Below, piece after piece: positions 1 through 8,973 of a stretch of 64,000 bases of DNA. The position numbers and the translations under genes were made by a program. Origin of the DNA: Methylotuvimicrobium sp018830325 (GTDB lineage Bacteria; Pseudomonadota; Gammaproteobacteria; Methylococcales; Methylomonadaceae); NCBI RefSeq assembly GCF_044788715.1, contig NZ_CP173170.1, positions 2,108,001-2,172,000 on the forward strand, read 5' to 3'. The notes under the pieces were generated by a model. That model saw nothing but the letters and a program-made list of their open reading frames with translations, was not told the origin of the DNA and searched no databases. The stretch's first letter is position 1, and each line of letters begins with the position of its first letter.

Positions 1-2
1 TT

Positions 3-881
3 TTTTATGAATGGACTTGGTCGAACATTACTCGAGACCAAAAAGCGTTGCTGGCATTCGACAATTCGGGAGACTACGAATTCAGGCGTGCCAGAATCAA
101 CAGTATGCTGAAAAAATTCAGCAATGATACAGGTCCCGATCCGATTATTTATTTGGGAGAAAGCAGAGAAGCGATTTTGGCGGGCTTTGCGCAATCATTT
201 TGTTGGATGGCCAGTGGCGATTGGCTGGATCTTCCTGACAGCGGCAGTCATACCTGTACCGGCTTGCATGATGAAAATATCGACCATATCGCGCATGACG
301 ACTATGTTTTTATTTCGCACAGCTTGGGCAGCCGTATCACGATCGACGGCATGCAGCGCATTGCGTTTCTTTTGGCGAATGCTGAAAAATTTGCCGATTC
401 TAGCCAGGAAACTGAGTTGACTAGGGCATCCATCGAGGCTTTGCAAAATAAACGCTTACCCATCTACATGCTGTCGAACCAGTTGCCAATGCTGCAATTA
501 GGAAGAAAACTTCCCGAAGTGAGCGGCCAAGCAGAAAGCTATTGCAGTCCCGCAAGCAACCGTTACCATGAGCGCCTGGTCAACGAAACGACGATCGTTG
601 CGTTTAGCGATCCCAACGACTTGTTAAGTTACGGTATACCGCCGGGATTCAAAGACAAGTATCTGGATTCGAGACTTTGTGCAGCAGTCACTAATGTCAA
701 CATCAACATCGCCAAGATCATCGATGCATTCGGCCTAAGCGATCTGGCCAATCCGTTGGAAGCCCATTTAGGTTACGATCGAGATGATCGCGTCGTCGCG
801 TTGATTGCCAACGGCATCGGTCACCCGAATGCATTGCCGTTGGTCGAAGAAAAATGTGAATTTGTCAAAACCGTCAAATGA
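3..881 (+). CDS. Lipase/esterase-like alpha/beta hydrolase, 5' end cut by window
   Basis: The reading frame is open from the left edge, so the real start lies outside the window; an internal TTG near position 48 is not a credible start. About 293 residues are visible. The motif SHSLGSR near visible residue 108 resembles the GxSxG nucleophile elbow of lipases and esterases, with the first Gly replaced by Ser. A late His-containing stretch (NGIGHPNALPL) could hold the catalytic His. The protein may hydrolyse esters or act on surface polysaccharide or lipid. I do not recognise the exact family. It is followed by envelope lipoproteins on the same strand. Confidence 0.6.
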   Translation, partial: FYEWTWSNITRDQKALLAFDNSGDYEFRRARINSMLKKFSNDTGPDPIIYLGESREAILAGFAQSFCWMASGDWLDLPDSGSHTCTGLHDENIDHIAHDDYVFISHSLGSRITIDGMQRIAFLLANAEKFADSSQETELTRASIEALQNKRLPIYMLSNQLPMLQLGRKLPEVSGQAESYCSPASNRYHERLVNETTIVAFSDPNDLLSYGIPPGFKDKYLDSRLCAAVTNVNINIAKIIDAFGLSDLANPLEAHLGYDRDDRVVALIANGIGHPNALPLVEEKCEFVKTVK

Positions 882-1002
882 ATTCAAGCACGTCACAATT
901 TTGGTAGCTGAAACCGGGCTAACCCTATGTCGGCTTTCACGAAAAATCGTGGCGCGCTTGCCGATCTATTCTTTGTTTATCAATCTATGAAAGGCCAAAA
1001 TC

Positions 1003-1611
1003 ATGTCAAAACAATTCAGACTCCTGATCACCGCCTTGATAATGATGACATTATTTACGGCATGTTCTACAACCCACGTGGCGACGCAGTCAAAACGCGC
1101 AGCTATTGAACAATTACTCTTGAGCGAGGCATTGATTCGCAGCCTTCCTCAGGAAGCCGACAGTTTGTTACCGATATCGACGGGTGCGAATGTCTTTCTC
1201 GAAATTTCCGGCATCAGTGGAGATGAAAAGCTTGTGCGGGATGTTTTGGCCGGATGGTTGGGCCAACAGGGTTACTTTGTACAAAATGAGGCCGCAAAGG
1301 CATCGTATCGCATCAACGCTATTCTTTCGTCTTTGGGAACCGAATCCGGTAAAACATTAGTCGGCATACCCGAGGTTGAAGGCAACTTTATTTCGATTGG
1401 AGAGCTCGCGTTTTATAAAGCGGAACACCAAACAGGCTATGCAAATTTGTTCTTTGATGTTTTCGAATTGCCTTCAGGTAAACATATTTTCCGGACATCG
1501 TCATTTCTCGCTGAAACGTTCTATAACTATTACACCGCATTTCTAATATTCGATTTCAACAGAACAAATCTGATTAAGCCGCCCCGGCTGCATTCATTTC
1601 AACATGAATGA
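1003..1611 (+). CDS. Putative lipoprotein of unknown function
   Basis: A 202-residue protein starts at an ATG preceded by AAAGG with 8-9 nt spacing. The N-terminus is a type II signal peptide: a hydrophobic stretch (residues 6-18) ends in the lipobox LFTAC with Cys near residue 21, so it should be lipid-anchored. The mature part looks globular, with alternating strands and helices and a segment reading LGTESGKTLVGIPEV. I do not recognise the family. It lies in a same-strand run of small envelope proteins, which suggests a cell-envelope role but gives no specific function. Confidence 0.7.
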   Translation: MSKQFRLLITALIMMTLFTACSTTHVATQSKRAAIEQLLLSEALIRSLPQEADSLLPISTGANVFLEISGISGDEKLVRDVLAGWLGQQGYFVQNEAAKASYRINAILSSLGTESGKTLVGIPEVEGNFISIGELAFYKAEHQTGYANLFFDVFELPSGKHIFRTSSFLAETFYNYYTAFLIFDFNRTNLIKPPRLHSFQHE

Positions 1612-1696
1612 AATACTGATGTGGCTAAAGCTGAGATCAAGCTTAACGCCCGGTTTTATAACATAACCGGCGTGAATTGGTGATTTGCCTAAATTG

Positions 1697-1840
1697 TTAC
1701 ATGGTGTAAATATTCAGTTCCCCTCTTTGAAAAAGAGGGGATAGGGAAGATTTTTTAAATTAATTCCCCTTTTTAAAAAGGGGAAGCCAAGTCGACAACT
1801 TGTTTTGGATGCAGGAGACTGAATAATTACCACATGGTTC
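1697..1840. repeat. Small inverted-repeat element (MITE-like) with two internal hairpins
   Basis: The outer arms (about 1697-1717 and 1818-1840) are imperfect inverted copies ending in ATTCAGT/ACTGAAT. Inside are two hairpins built on CCCCTCTTT/AAAGAGGGG and CCCCTTTTT/AAAAAGGGG. It fills most of the gap between the lipoprotein gene and the broken DUF4136 gene and ends about 30 bp before the latter's ATG. No coding capacity is seen. Confidence 0.6.
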
Positions 1841-1870
1841 TTTGGTCAATAAAATTAAATTGGTTTTTTC

Positions 1871-2410
1871 ATGATTACAACTATCAAGCCCTATGCCATT
1901 CTTGTTGCAAGCCTCTGTTTGGCGGCCTGTTCATCGGTCCAAGTTGTCACGGACTATGATCGCTAGGCGTCTTTCGATTGCTATAAAACTTATACTTTAG
2001 AGCCTTCCGGTGCACCGATTCCAATGGCGCCATCGGTTGAGGCGGCGCTGCGAGATTCTCTACGGACGCAATTGTACGCTCACGGCATCATCGAGGTATC
2101 CGAAAACGCAGACCTTCATGTCGTGCGGCATGTATCGACCAAACAAAAAGTAACAGTCCATCAATCGCCCGGCGTTCCTTATCGTTACGGTCGCTACGGA
2201 GCATGGGCAGGTGCCTCGTACGGTTATACCGATGTTTCTCAATACACGGAAGGCACTTTAATACTGGACTTCGTCGATGCAAAGACACAGAAATTAGTGT
2301 TTCGTGGAGCCATCACCGGTACCGTCGGTAAACCGGAAACGAACGCCGAACGAATCCGGGAGGGTGTGGAAAAAGTCATCCAAAATTATCCTGCAATAGT
2401 TGCACATTGA
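1871..2410 (+). pseudogene. DUF4136-type lipoprotein interrupted by in-frame TAG
   Basis: An ATG at 1871 opens a lipoprotein signal peptide (lipobox LAAC, Cys near residue 20) followed by VVTDYDR and then a TAG at 1964-1966. The same frame continues without shift as ASFDCYKTYTL and runs to a TGA at 2408-2410. The DYDxxAxFxxYKTY run on both sides of the stop is the usual N-terminal signature of DUF4136 lipoproteins, so a single substitution (probably CAG or AAG to TAG) is the simplest reading. The downstream open part (from 2024) lacks a signal peptide and is unlikely to work alone. A repeat element sits just upstream. Alternatives are a sequencing error or suppressed readthrough. Confidence 0.75.
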
Positions 2411-2432
2411 TCATCAAAAAAGGTATTGGGTC

Positions 2433-3449
2433 ATGTTTCATAATAATCAATCGATCAAAACATTATTCTGTCGGCTTATCTTTGTTCTGGGATTAGTCGG
2501 TATTATTCCGGCGCAAGCGGAAGACTCATCGGAAGTGACGGCGTTGATGGGGTTGCTCGGCATTAACTCGAAAGAGTTGGCCAATCTGGAGCAGGGTAAA
2601 ACCGTCTCATTCGATATCGCGGAAAACAACGAAAAAGAATTGGCCGCCGGCGTCGTGATGTACATACCGGCTAAACCTTCCAAGCTCGTTCAGTACATTA
2701 ACGAGAAAGATCTCGGAACCATTGATACCGATCTCATTTCGCAAGGTAAGATTCCGGCCAACGCGACACTGGAGTCGTTCAAAGGTTTTGCTTTAAAGGC
2801 AGGAAGTGGGGAGGCAAAGAATTTCATGCGGGCGCAACCGGGCAGTCAATTCAATTTGTCGATCGACGAATTCAAGCTTCTTAAGAGCATCGACGCCGCG
2901 CAAGCCGACGCGGCGTCACAATCCTATCGGCGCATTCTTCTCGAACGCATGCAATCTTATCGCAAAAAGGGACTGAAAGGGATTGCCAATTATGATCGTG
3001 GAGACGGTTTGTCGGCGAGGCCTGCGGAAGAGCTTCGCACCGCAACATTGGCCAATAAAGTATTGACGCGTTATTTTCCGCAAGTTTACAAGGCTTGGCT
3101 CGATTATCCCGCGGCAATGCCGGCGGGTGCAGGCGAACAATTTTTCTGGCTCAATCGCAATGTCGAAGGGCGCCCCACCGCAATCCTGGGGCATCGCATC
3201 ATGTTGTCATCGAATGGCGCCGAAGTCATGCTGTCCCGGCAGTTTTATGTCGGGCACTCATACAATTCCAATCAACTCAGTATCGCCTGTCTGCCTTATC
3301 GTGATGGTTCATTGGTTTTCTATGCCAACCGGAGCTTTACCGACCAAGTGGCGGGTTTCGGTAGCGGCGTTAAGCATTCGATAGGGCGCGAGCAAATGCG
3401 GGGGGAAATCGTCAAGAGGCTGATCAACTTGCGTAAGGCAATTATGTAA
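2433..3449 (+). CDS. Exported protein of unknown function
   Basis: I chose the ATG at 2433 over the upstream frame opening at 2400 because it follows AAAAAGG and begins a good Sec signal peptide (charged start, hydrophobic residues about 10-24, cleavage after PAQA). The protein is about 338 residues. A Lys/Glu-rich N-terminal region is followed by helices containing SYRRILLERMQSYRKKGLKG and a C-terminal part with strand-like segments (RIMLSSNGAEVMLSRQFYVGHSYN). No family is recognised. It sits directly after the broken DUF4136 gene on the same strand and converges on nasA. Confidence 0.7.
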   Translation: MFHNNQSIKTLFCRLIFVLGLVGIIPAQAEDSSEVTALMGLLGINSKELANLEQGKTVSFDIAENNEKELAAGVVMYIPAKPSKLVQYINEKDLGTIDTDLISQGKIPANATLESFKGFALKAGSGEAKNFMRAQPGSQFNLSIDEFKLLKSIDAAQADAASQSYRRILLERMQSYRKKGLKGIANYDRGDGLSARPAEELRTATLANKVLTRYFPQVYKAWLDYPAAMPAGAGEQFFWLNRNVEGRPTAILGHRIMLSSNGAEVMLSRQFYVGHSYNSNQLSIACLPYRDGSLVFYANRSFTDQVAGFGSGVKHSIGREQMRGEIVKRLINLRKAIM

Positions 3450-3608
3450 ATGTCTTTTTTGGAATATACTTGGATTGCGACCGGATATGGTATGGTGCGC
3501 CCCATTCAACCCGGAGATTACGATTTCGTGTCCCAAGCTATCCCTGTCTATTCGTATGAGCTTTCTTAGATAGAACAAAATGGTCAGTGATTTGGTGTTT
3601 AAAGAGGT

Positions 3609-6290
3609 TTATTGCTTCGGCAAAAATCGTTTCAGTTCCGGCAGGCAAGAGCCGCAACCGGTTCCTGCGCTTAACCGCTGCCCGATTTGTTCGACGTTCG
3701 CTAAATTGAATTCCCGGACCGCTTTGGCGATCGATTTTTCGCCGACATTAAAACAGGAACAAACCAAGCGGCCGCAATCCTCTTGTCCATCCGGCGGCAA
3801 AGCGCTCAATAACCGTAAACGTTCTTCTTTGTTAATCTGCGGTTGCGCGAATAGCGATTCAAGCCAGCTGGTTTCCGGCATCGGCGGTGTTGAGGACACG
3901 AATAAGCAAACTTCCAATCGGTCGTCGATGATTAGCGCACTTCGATAAATGCCCCGTTCCGGATCGCTGTATTCCAGACAATGAGGGTTATTCGATTCGC
4001 CGGATAGCGATCTTAGCCAATCGCGCCAAGAAAGGCGGGGCATACGGTCGGCCAGCTCGTAGCGGATGAAGTCGTTGCCTTTGACTGTAACGCGATATTC
4101 TATATCGTCTAGGGCCAACGGCGCCCGCGACAATAGCATCGCGTACCAAAGCGCTCGGTAAGGCGTGATGGTTACCGGCGTTTGTTTGCTTTCCGGTTGG
4201 CCGGAATGCGGATCGACGACCGGGTTGACCAATGCGCCGACGCGTCCACGGCTAGTGAGTTGCGCCGTCCAGTGCATCGGCACGAATAGGCTGCCGGGTT
4301 GTTGGCTGTCGGTGATTACGACGCGGGCAATCATATTGCCCCATAGGCTCGAGATCGTGGTTAGGTCATGCGCTTGTAATTTGTGCCGGGACGCATCGAG
4401 CGGATGAATCTCGACAAAAGGCTCCGGTTTATGGGCATTGAGTTTTGCCGACAAGCCAGTTCGTGTCATTGTATGCCATTGATCGCGCAGGCGTCCGGTA
4501 TTCAACGTGAAAGGATAATTCGGATCGGGCTTGTTAACCGGCGGGCGAGGGCGTATCGCAATGAACCGGGCTTTTCGAGACGCGGTATAAAACTTACCGT
4601 CGGTGAACAGGCGCGCGGTGCCGTTAGGATTCTTCTTGGTGACCGGCCATTGCACAGGTTGTAACCGGTCGTAGGCGTCTTCGGTCAGATCCGCGAAGGC
4701 CGAAATATCGAAATCGCGCGGTTGGTCTTCCCGATTATTTTCAAAGCCGGACAGCGCGGCATGTTCGCGGAAAATGTCGGCACCGGACCGGTAGGCGAAG
4801 GCATGTTTGAAGCCCATGCGGGCGGCGACTTGACTGACGATCCACCAATCCGGCCTAGCGCTTCCGGAAAAAGGGAATAGCGGTCGCTGACGCGATATTC
4901 GCCTTTCCATGTTCGTGACGGTACCGTTTTTTTCGCTCCAGCCGGCCGCAGGTAGGCGGACATGCGCCAAATCGACCGTATCGGTGTTCTTGATGCAATC
5001 CGATACGATGACGAGATCGCAGCGTTTCAGCGCATTTTTAATTTTGTCCGCGTCCGGCAGCGTGACGACCGGATTCGTTGCGATAATCCAAACCGCCTTG
5101 ACGGTGCCCGCATCGATCGCATCGAACAGTTCGACCGCCTTTAGGCCGGGACGGGTCGCGATCCGATCGGTTTGCCAAAAGCGGGCAACGCGGTCGATAT
5201 GCTCTGGCTTATCCAATTCCATGTGTGCGGCCAAGGTGTTGGCTAAGCCGCCGACTTCGCGTCCGCCCATCGCATTCGGCTGACCGGTGAACGAAAAAGG
5301 CCCCATGCCCGGTTTCCCGATTCTACCGGTCGCCAAATGGCAATTGATGATGGCATTGCATTTATCGGAGCCGGAGGCCGATTGGTTGATGCCTTGCGAA
5401 TAGACCGTAACGGTTTTAGCGGTGTTCGCAAACCAGTCGAAAAATTTTTCGACGTCGGCCGAGGGCAAGCCGCAGTCTTGCGCGATGTTTTCAATATCTC
5501 CGGCCGTGTTGCGGGCGGACTGCAACGCCCATTCGAAATCCTGAGTAGATGTGTCGATATAGTCGTTATCGAGCACATCGCTTTGTGCTAAATAGGCCAA
5601 CAAACCGTTGAATAATAAGCCGTCCATGCCCGGTTTGATAGCCAAATGCAAATCCGCGCTGTCGCATGTCGCGGTTCGGCGCGGGTCGATCACGACGATT
5701 TTCAGCGCCGGATTGTTTTGCTTGGCTCTGAGGATGCGCTGAAACACGACCGGGTGACACCATGCGGTGTTCGAGCCGGTCAGCACGATCAATTCGGCGG
5801 CCTCCAAGTCTTCGTAGCTGCACGGAACGGCATCGGCGCCGAAAGCCCGTTTGTAACCAGTGACGGCCGAGGACATGCACAGCCGTGAATTGGTGTCGAT
5901 ATTGGCCGAGCCGATAAAGCCTTTCATGAATTTATTGACGACATAATAGTCTTCGGTCAAGAGTTGACCCGAGACATAGAACGCTACCGCATCGGGCCCG
6001 TATTGCCGGACGATCGAGGTCAAACCTTCAGCAACGGTGTCGAGCGCGGTATTCCAGTCGCACGGCATGCCATGGACTTCGGGATGCAGCAGGCGATTTT
6101 CCATCGATACGGTATCGCCCAAGGCCGAACCTTTCGAGCACAGTTTACCGAAATTGGAGGGATGATCCGGGTCGCCTTGTATCGTCACTTTGTGGGTGAT
6201 AGCATCGTCGACGGTCGCTAGAATACCGCAGCCGACCCCGCAATAAGGACAGGTGGTTTCGATTGTTTTTGCGTTCATGGCGGCGGTCAT
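3609..6290 (-). CDS. nasA: Assimilatory nitrate reductase, large molybdopterin subunit
   Basis: A cytoplasmic enzyme of about 893 residues that reduces nitrate to nitrite for nitrogen assimilation. The start MTAAMNAK at 6290 overlaps the nasC stop (ATGA); an earlier in-frame Met would run into nasC. The N-terminus carries the [4Fe-4S] motif CPYCGVGCG (Cys14, 17, 21) plus Cys51. Mo-bis-MGD domains follow, including NSRLCMSSAV with the likely Mo-ligand Cys, and a molydopterin dinucleotide-binding domain near residues 615-730. The end (CxCFN...TGCGSC) is a BFD-like [2Fe-2S] domain typical of NasA. There is no Tat signal, in keeping with a cytoplasmic enzyme. It is the last gene of the nitrate operon; no nitrite reductase lies next to it. 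Confidence 0.95.
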   Translation of the reverse strand: MTAAMNAKTIETTCPYCGVGCGILATVDDAITHKVTIQGDPDHPSNFGKLCSKGSALGDTVSMENRLLHPEVHGMPCDWNTALDTVAEGLTSIVRQYGPDAVAFYVSGQLLTEDYYVVNKFMKGFIGSANIDTNSRLCMSSAVTGYKRAFGADAVPCSYEDLEAAELIVLTGSNTAWCHPVVFQRILRAKQNNPALKIVVIDPRRTATCDSADLHLAIKPGMDGLLFNGLLAYLAQSDVLDNDYIDTSTQDFEWALQSARNTAGDIENIAQDCGLPSADVEKFFDWFANTAKTVTVYSQGINQSASGSDKCNAIINCHLATGRIGKPGMGPFSFTGQPNAMGGREVGGLANTLAAHMELDKPEHIDRVARFWQTDRIATRPGLKAVELFDAIDAGTVKAVWIIATNPVVTLPDADKIKNALKRCDLVIVSDCIKNTDTVDLAHVRLPAAGWSEKNGTVTNMERRISRQRPLFPFSGSARPDWWIVSQVAARMGFKHAFAYRSGADIFREHAALSGFENNREDQPRDFDISAFADLTEDAYDRLQPVQWPVTKKNPNGTARLFTDGKFYTASRKARFIAIRPRPPVNKPDPNYPFTLNTGRLRDQWHTMTRTGLSAKLNAHKPEPFVEIHPLDASRHKLQAHDLTTISSLWGNMIARVVITDSQQPGSLFVPMHWTAQLTSRGRVGALVNPVVDPHSGQPESKQTPVTITPYRALWYAMLLSRAPLALDDIEYRVTVKGNDFIRYELADRMPRLSWRDWLRSLSGESNNPHCLEYSDPERGIYRSALIIDDRLEVCLFVSSTPPMPETSWLESLFAQPQINKEERLRLLSALPPDGQEDCGRLVCSCFNVGEKSIAKAVREFNLANVEQIGQRLSAGTGCGSCLPELKRFLPKQ

Positions 6291-7510
6291 GCGGCAATCG
6301 GCAAGGGTGGGCGCCCGAAAATCAAACATTCGCGGTACGGCGAAATATCGGTCCGGTTTTTCAAACAATCGAGATACCAAGCCGAATCGCCAGTATCGCC
6401 ATAGAGCACGATACCGGCGATACGTCGATTCTTGATAACCAATTTTTTATAAATATGCAGGGCAGGGTCCTTGAAAACAATCTGTTCGCTCTGTTTGCCG
6501 CCATTGAAATCGCCTGCCGAAAACAGATCGATGCCGGTCACCTTGAGCCGGGTTGCCGGCAACAAGCTTTGATAACGCGAATCGCTTCGATGACTCAATT
6601 GCCGAGCGCAGACCTTGGCTTGCTCGTATACCGGCGCGACCAGGCCGAACAATTCGCCGCGATGCTGCACGCATTCGCCGACCGAATAGATCTCAGGATC
6701 GCTGGTTCGCATCGTATCGTCGACGACGATGCCTTGTTCGCAGTCGAGGCCGATGGCCTTTGCGAGCGCGATATTCGGCTTGATGCCGGTTGCCATGATC
6801 AGTAGATCGGCGGGCAGGATGCTGCCGTCGCTCAGTTCGACTTCGGCGATATGGCCGTTTCGGCTGATGATGTTTTCGATCGTGCAGCCCAGCTTGAAAT
6901 AAAGCCCCTTGGATTCGAGCTGCGATTTCAAGAGAGCGCCGGCCTCGTTATCGAGTTGGCGATTCAATAAATGGTCGGCGCGATTGATAACGGTCACATG
7001 CATGCCTCGCTGCTTGAGACCGTTGGCGGCTTCCAAACCCAACAAGCCGCCGCCGAGTACGATGGCGTGCCGCTTGCTTCGGCTTTTTTCGATCATTGCT
7101 TCGACATCGGCGATTTCTCGGAAACTCATCACGCCTTCGGTGTCGCGGCCCGGAATCGGTAGAATCAACGGCAGCGAACCGGTTGCGATTAACAGACGGT
7201 CGTAAGGGGCTTCGGTGCCATCCTTTGCGATCACGCGGCGATTGGCCCGGTCGACGTTGACGACGGTTTTGTCCGGACCGCAATAGAGCGTGATAGCATG
7301 TTTTCGGTACCAGGCGAAGTCGTGAATCATGATGTCGTTGATCCGTTTTTCGCCATACAAGACCGGAGTCAACAGAATCCGGTTGTAATTACCGTAAGGT
7401 TCGGCGCCGAATACGGTGATGTCGTATAAGTCAGGCGCGGATTCGATCAAGGCTTCGACAGATTTCATACCCGCCATGCCATTACCGATAACGACTAATT
7501 TTTGTTTCAT
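6287..7510 (-). CDS. nasC: FAD/NAD(P)H electron-transfer subunit of assimilatory nitrate reductase (NirB N-terminal-like)
   Basis: A protein of about 407 residues matching the FAD-dependent pyridine-nucleotide oxidoreductase half of NirB without the sirohaem domain. The FAD Rossmann motif (VVIGNGMAGMKS) is at the N-terminus, the NAD motif (VLGGGLLGLEAA) near residue 149, and the flavin motif around DPEIYSVGECVQH near residue 275. The start at 7510 is chosen over the ATG at 7516 because AGGAG lies 7 nt upstream of the first and only 2 nt from the second. By analogy with Klebsiella NasC it should pass electrons from NAD(P)H to NasA. It is translationally coupled to nasA by an ATGA overlap. Confidence 0.85.
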   Translation of the reverse strand: MKQKLVVIGNGMAGMKSVEALIESAPDLYDITVFGAEPYGNYNRILLTPVLYGEKRINDIMIHDFAWYRKHAITLYCGPDKTVVNVDRANRRVIAKDGTEAPYDRLLIATGSLPLILPIPGRDTEGVMSFREIADVEAMIEKSRSKRHAIVLGGGLLGLEAANGLKQRGMHVTVINRADHLLNRQLDNEAGALLKSQLESKGLYFKLGCTIENIISRNGHIAEVELSDGSILPADLLIMATGIKPNIALAKAIGLDCEQGIVVDDTMRTSDPEIYSVGECVQHRGELFGLVAPVYEQAKVCARQLSHRSDSRYQSLLPATRLKVTGIDLFSAGDFNGGKQSEQIVFKDPALHIYKKLVIKNRRIAGIVLYGDTGDSAWYLDCLKNRTDISPYRECLIFGRPPLPIAA

Positions 7511-7587
7511 GATCATTCTCCTTAGGATGGTGTGGGCGCGATGCCTTTAGTTCGTGAGCGAAGAACCGGCATGCACCACTTAACCTG

Positions 7588-8859
7588 TTAAAAAGAAACG
7601 TTGCCCTGAACCCAAACCTTTTGCGTGTCGTTTTGGGCAAAAGCGGGGGCGTTAGCATCGGCGGCGTAATAGGCGTATTTCAACAATACGGAATAGTGCT
7701 TGCCGAAGGCTTTGGTGACTTGGAAATCGTATTCGTTGCCGTAATCGATACTACCGCTGTCATCGGTGAAGTTGTGATAGACGAACATCAAATTGGCGCC
7801 GAGCACGCCGCTTGCCAATGTGACATTGACGTCCCGAATACCGTCGGCAGGCGTTGCCAGAAATCGGTCGGCCCAGCCTTGAAAGGCATGGTTAGTGCCG
7901 AGCGGCGCTTGGAAGGCATTGCGCCCGTTGCCGTTAAGTTGTTCCATAGCTGCTTTTGCAGTGATGCCGAATAGCGTCAAGCCGCCCATCAAGTTGTAAC
8001 GATCCAATGCGAAGCTGTTCGGATTGTTTTGATAATCGGCTTGATAGCTGTATTCGGCCGTGTAATGCAGTGTCAAGTCTTCATTGATTTGCGGCGAGCC
8101 TATCAGTCTAATACCGTAGGTCTGGCTGGAGCGGCCGAACAACGCCTTGTCTTCGGTATATTTCAACCAGTAACCGTAAGCGGTTGCACTGCCCAAATTA
8201 CCGAAGTTGTAATTGACGTTGAGTAAAGGCAGTTCGGTGTTGTCGGTCAACGAAAGAATGTTTCGGACCCTGCCGATATAGCCTGCCCGAATCGTCAAAT
8301 CGGCAATCGACGTGTTCGTCACCAGCACAGAATCGTAGGTCATCTCCATTTGCCGCCAACCGACGTTACCGATGAAACGGTCGTCATCCAGCTTGATGCG
8401 TTGCCGGCCGCCCTTGATCAATGTATCCGGAATACCGTTAAAAGTGAGCCAGAGTTGATTCAATTCGTGCCGGTCGGCCGGGTCGGCGACAACATGATAA
8501 CGGCTGTTGCCGGTTGATACGCCATTGTAATCGCGTTGCGCAGCAAAGATATTCTCGTATTCGGCGAAGCCTTGCCAACCGAATACATTCGGACTCAAAT
8601 AGCCCAGACGCAAGCGAAAGGTATTGGCATTGGCCGGTTCCGGCGGGGTGCCTTCGGTGTTGGCGTGTTCGTAGCGGTAGTTCAGATCGAAAGTAACTTG
8701 ACCGTATTTACCGTCACTTTGTCCGAACTTGAGCGCGTTTTCGATCGTTTCGTCGAAGCCGCCGGCCTGGGCTGACGATGTTATCGCGATTAATGTTGCC
8801 GAACAGGCGATATGCCAAGACCTTCGGGTTTTAAGCGGTAAAGCGGTAGCTAATAGCAT
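7588..8859 (-). CDS. Outer-membrane beta-barrel porin (alginate-export-like) of the nitrate operon
   Basis: About 423 residues. The start at 8859 is set by AAGGAG 6-7 nt upstream and gives an N-terminal signal peptide ending near SSAQAG. The rest alternates strongly amphipathic strands rich in Tyr, Gly and Asn and finishes with a C-terminal Phe (QGNVSF), the outer-membrane barrel signature. Segments such as FRLRLGY, GGRQRIKLDDDRFIGN and YAYYAAD resemble the alginate-export/OprD-like barrel family (Alginate_exp). Its place between nrtCD and nasC suggests it brings nitrate or another nitrogen solute across the outer membrane; this is inferred from context. Confidence 0.8.
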   Translation of the reverse strand: MLLATALPLKTRRSWHIACSATLIAITSSAQAGGFDETIENALKFGQSDGKYGQVTFDLNYRYEHANTEGTPPEPANANTFRLRLGYLSPNVFGWQGFAEYENIFAAQRDYNGVSTGNSRYHVVADPADRHELNQLWLTFNGIPDTLIKGGRQRIKLDDDRFIGNVGWRQMEMTYDSVLVTNTSIADLTIRAGYIGRVRNILSLTDNTELPLLNVNYNFGNLGSATAYGYWLKYTEDKALFGRSSQTYGIRLIGSPQINEDLTLHYTAEYSYQADYQNNPNSFALDRYNLMGGLTLFGITAKAAMEQLNGNGRNAFQAPLGTNHAFQGWADRFLATPADGIRDVNVTLASGVLGANLMFVYHNFTDDSGSIDYGNEYDFQVTKAFGKHYSVLLKYAYYAADANAPAFAQNDTQKVWVQGNVSF

Positions 8860-8973
8860 CGTATTCTCCTTAATGAACATGAAATCGTTTTGATCGCACA
8901 TGCGATCCATTAGAACGGGCTTAGGCCTCACGCGTTTACAGCGATTATGCATCGTGGACCCTATACAAGCGTC

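Noticed and set aside
1964..1966. TAG as a coded amino acid (pyrrolysine)
   Set aside because: No sign of a pyrrolysine system, and the protein is not a methylamine methyltransferase; a nonsense mutation is simpler.
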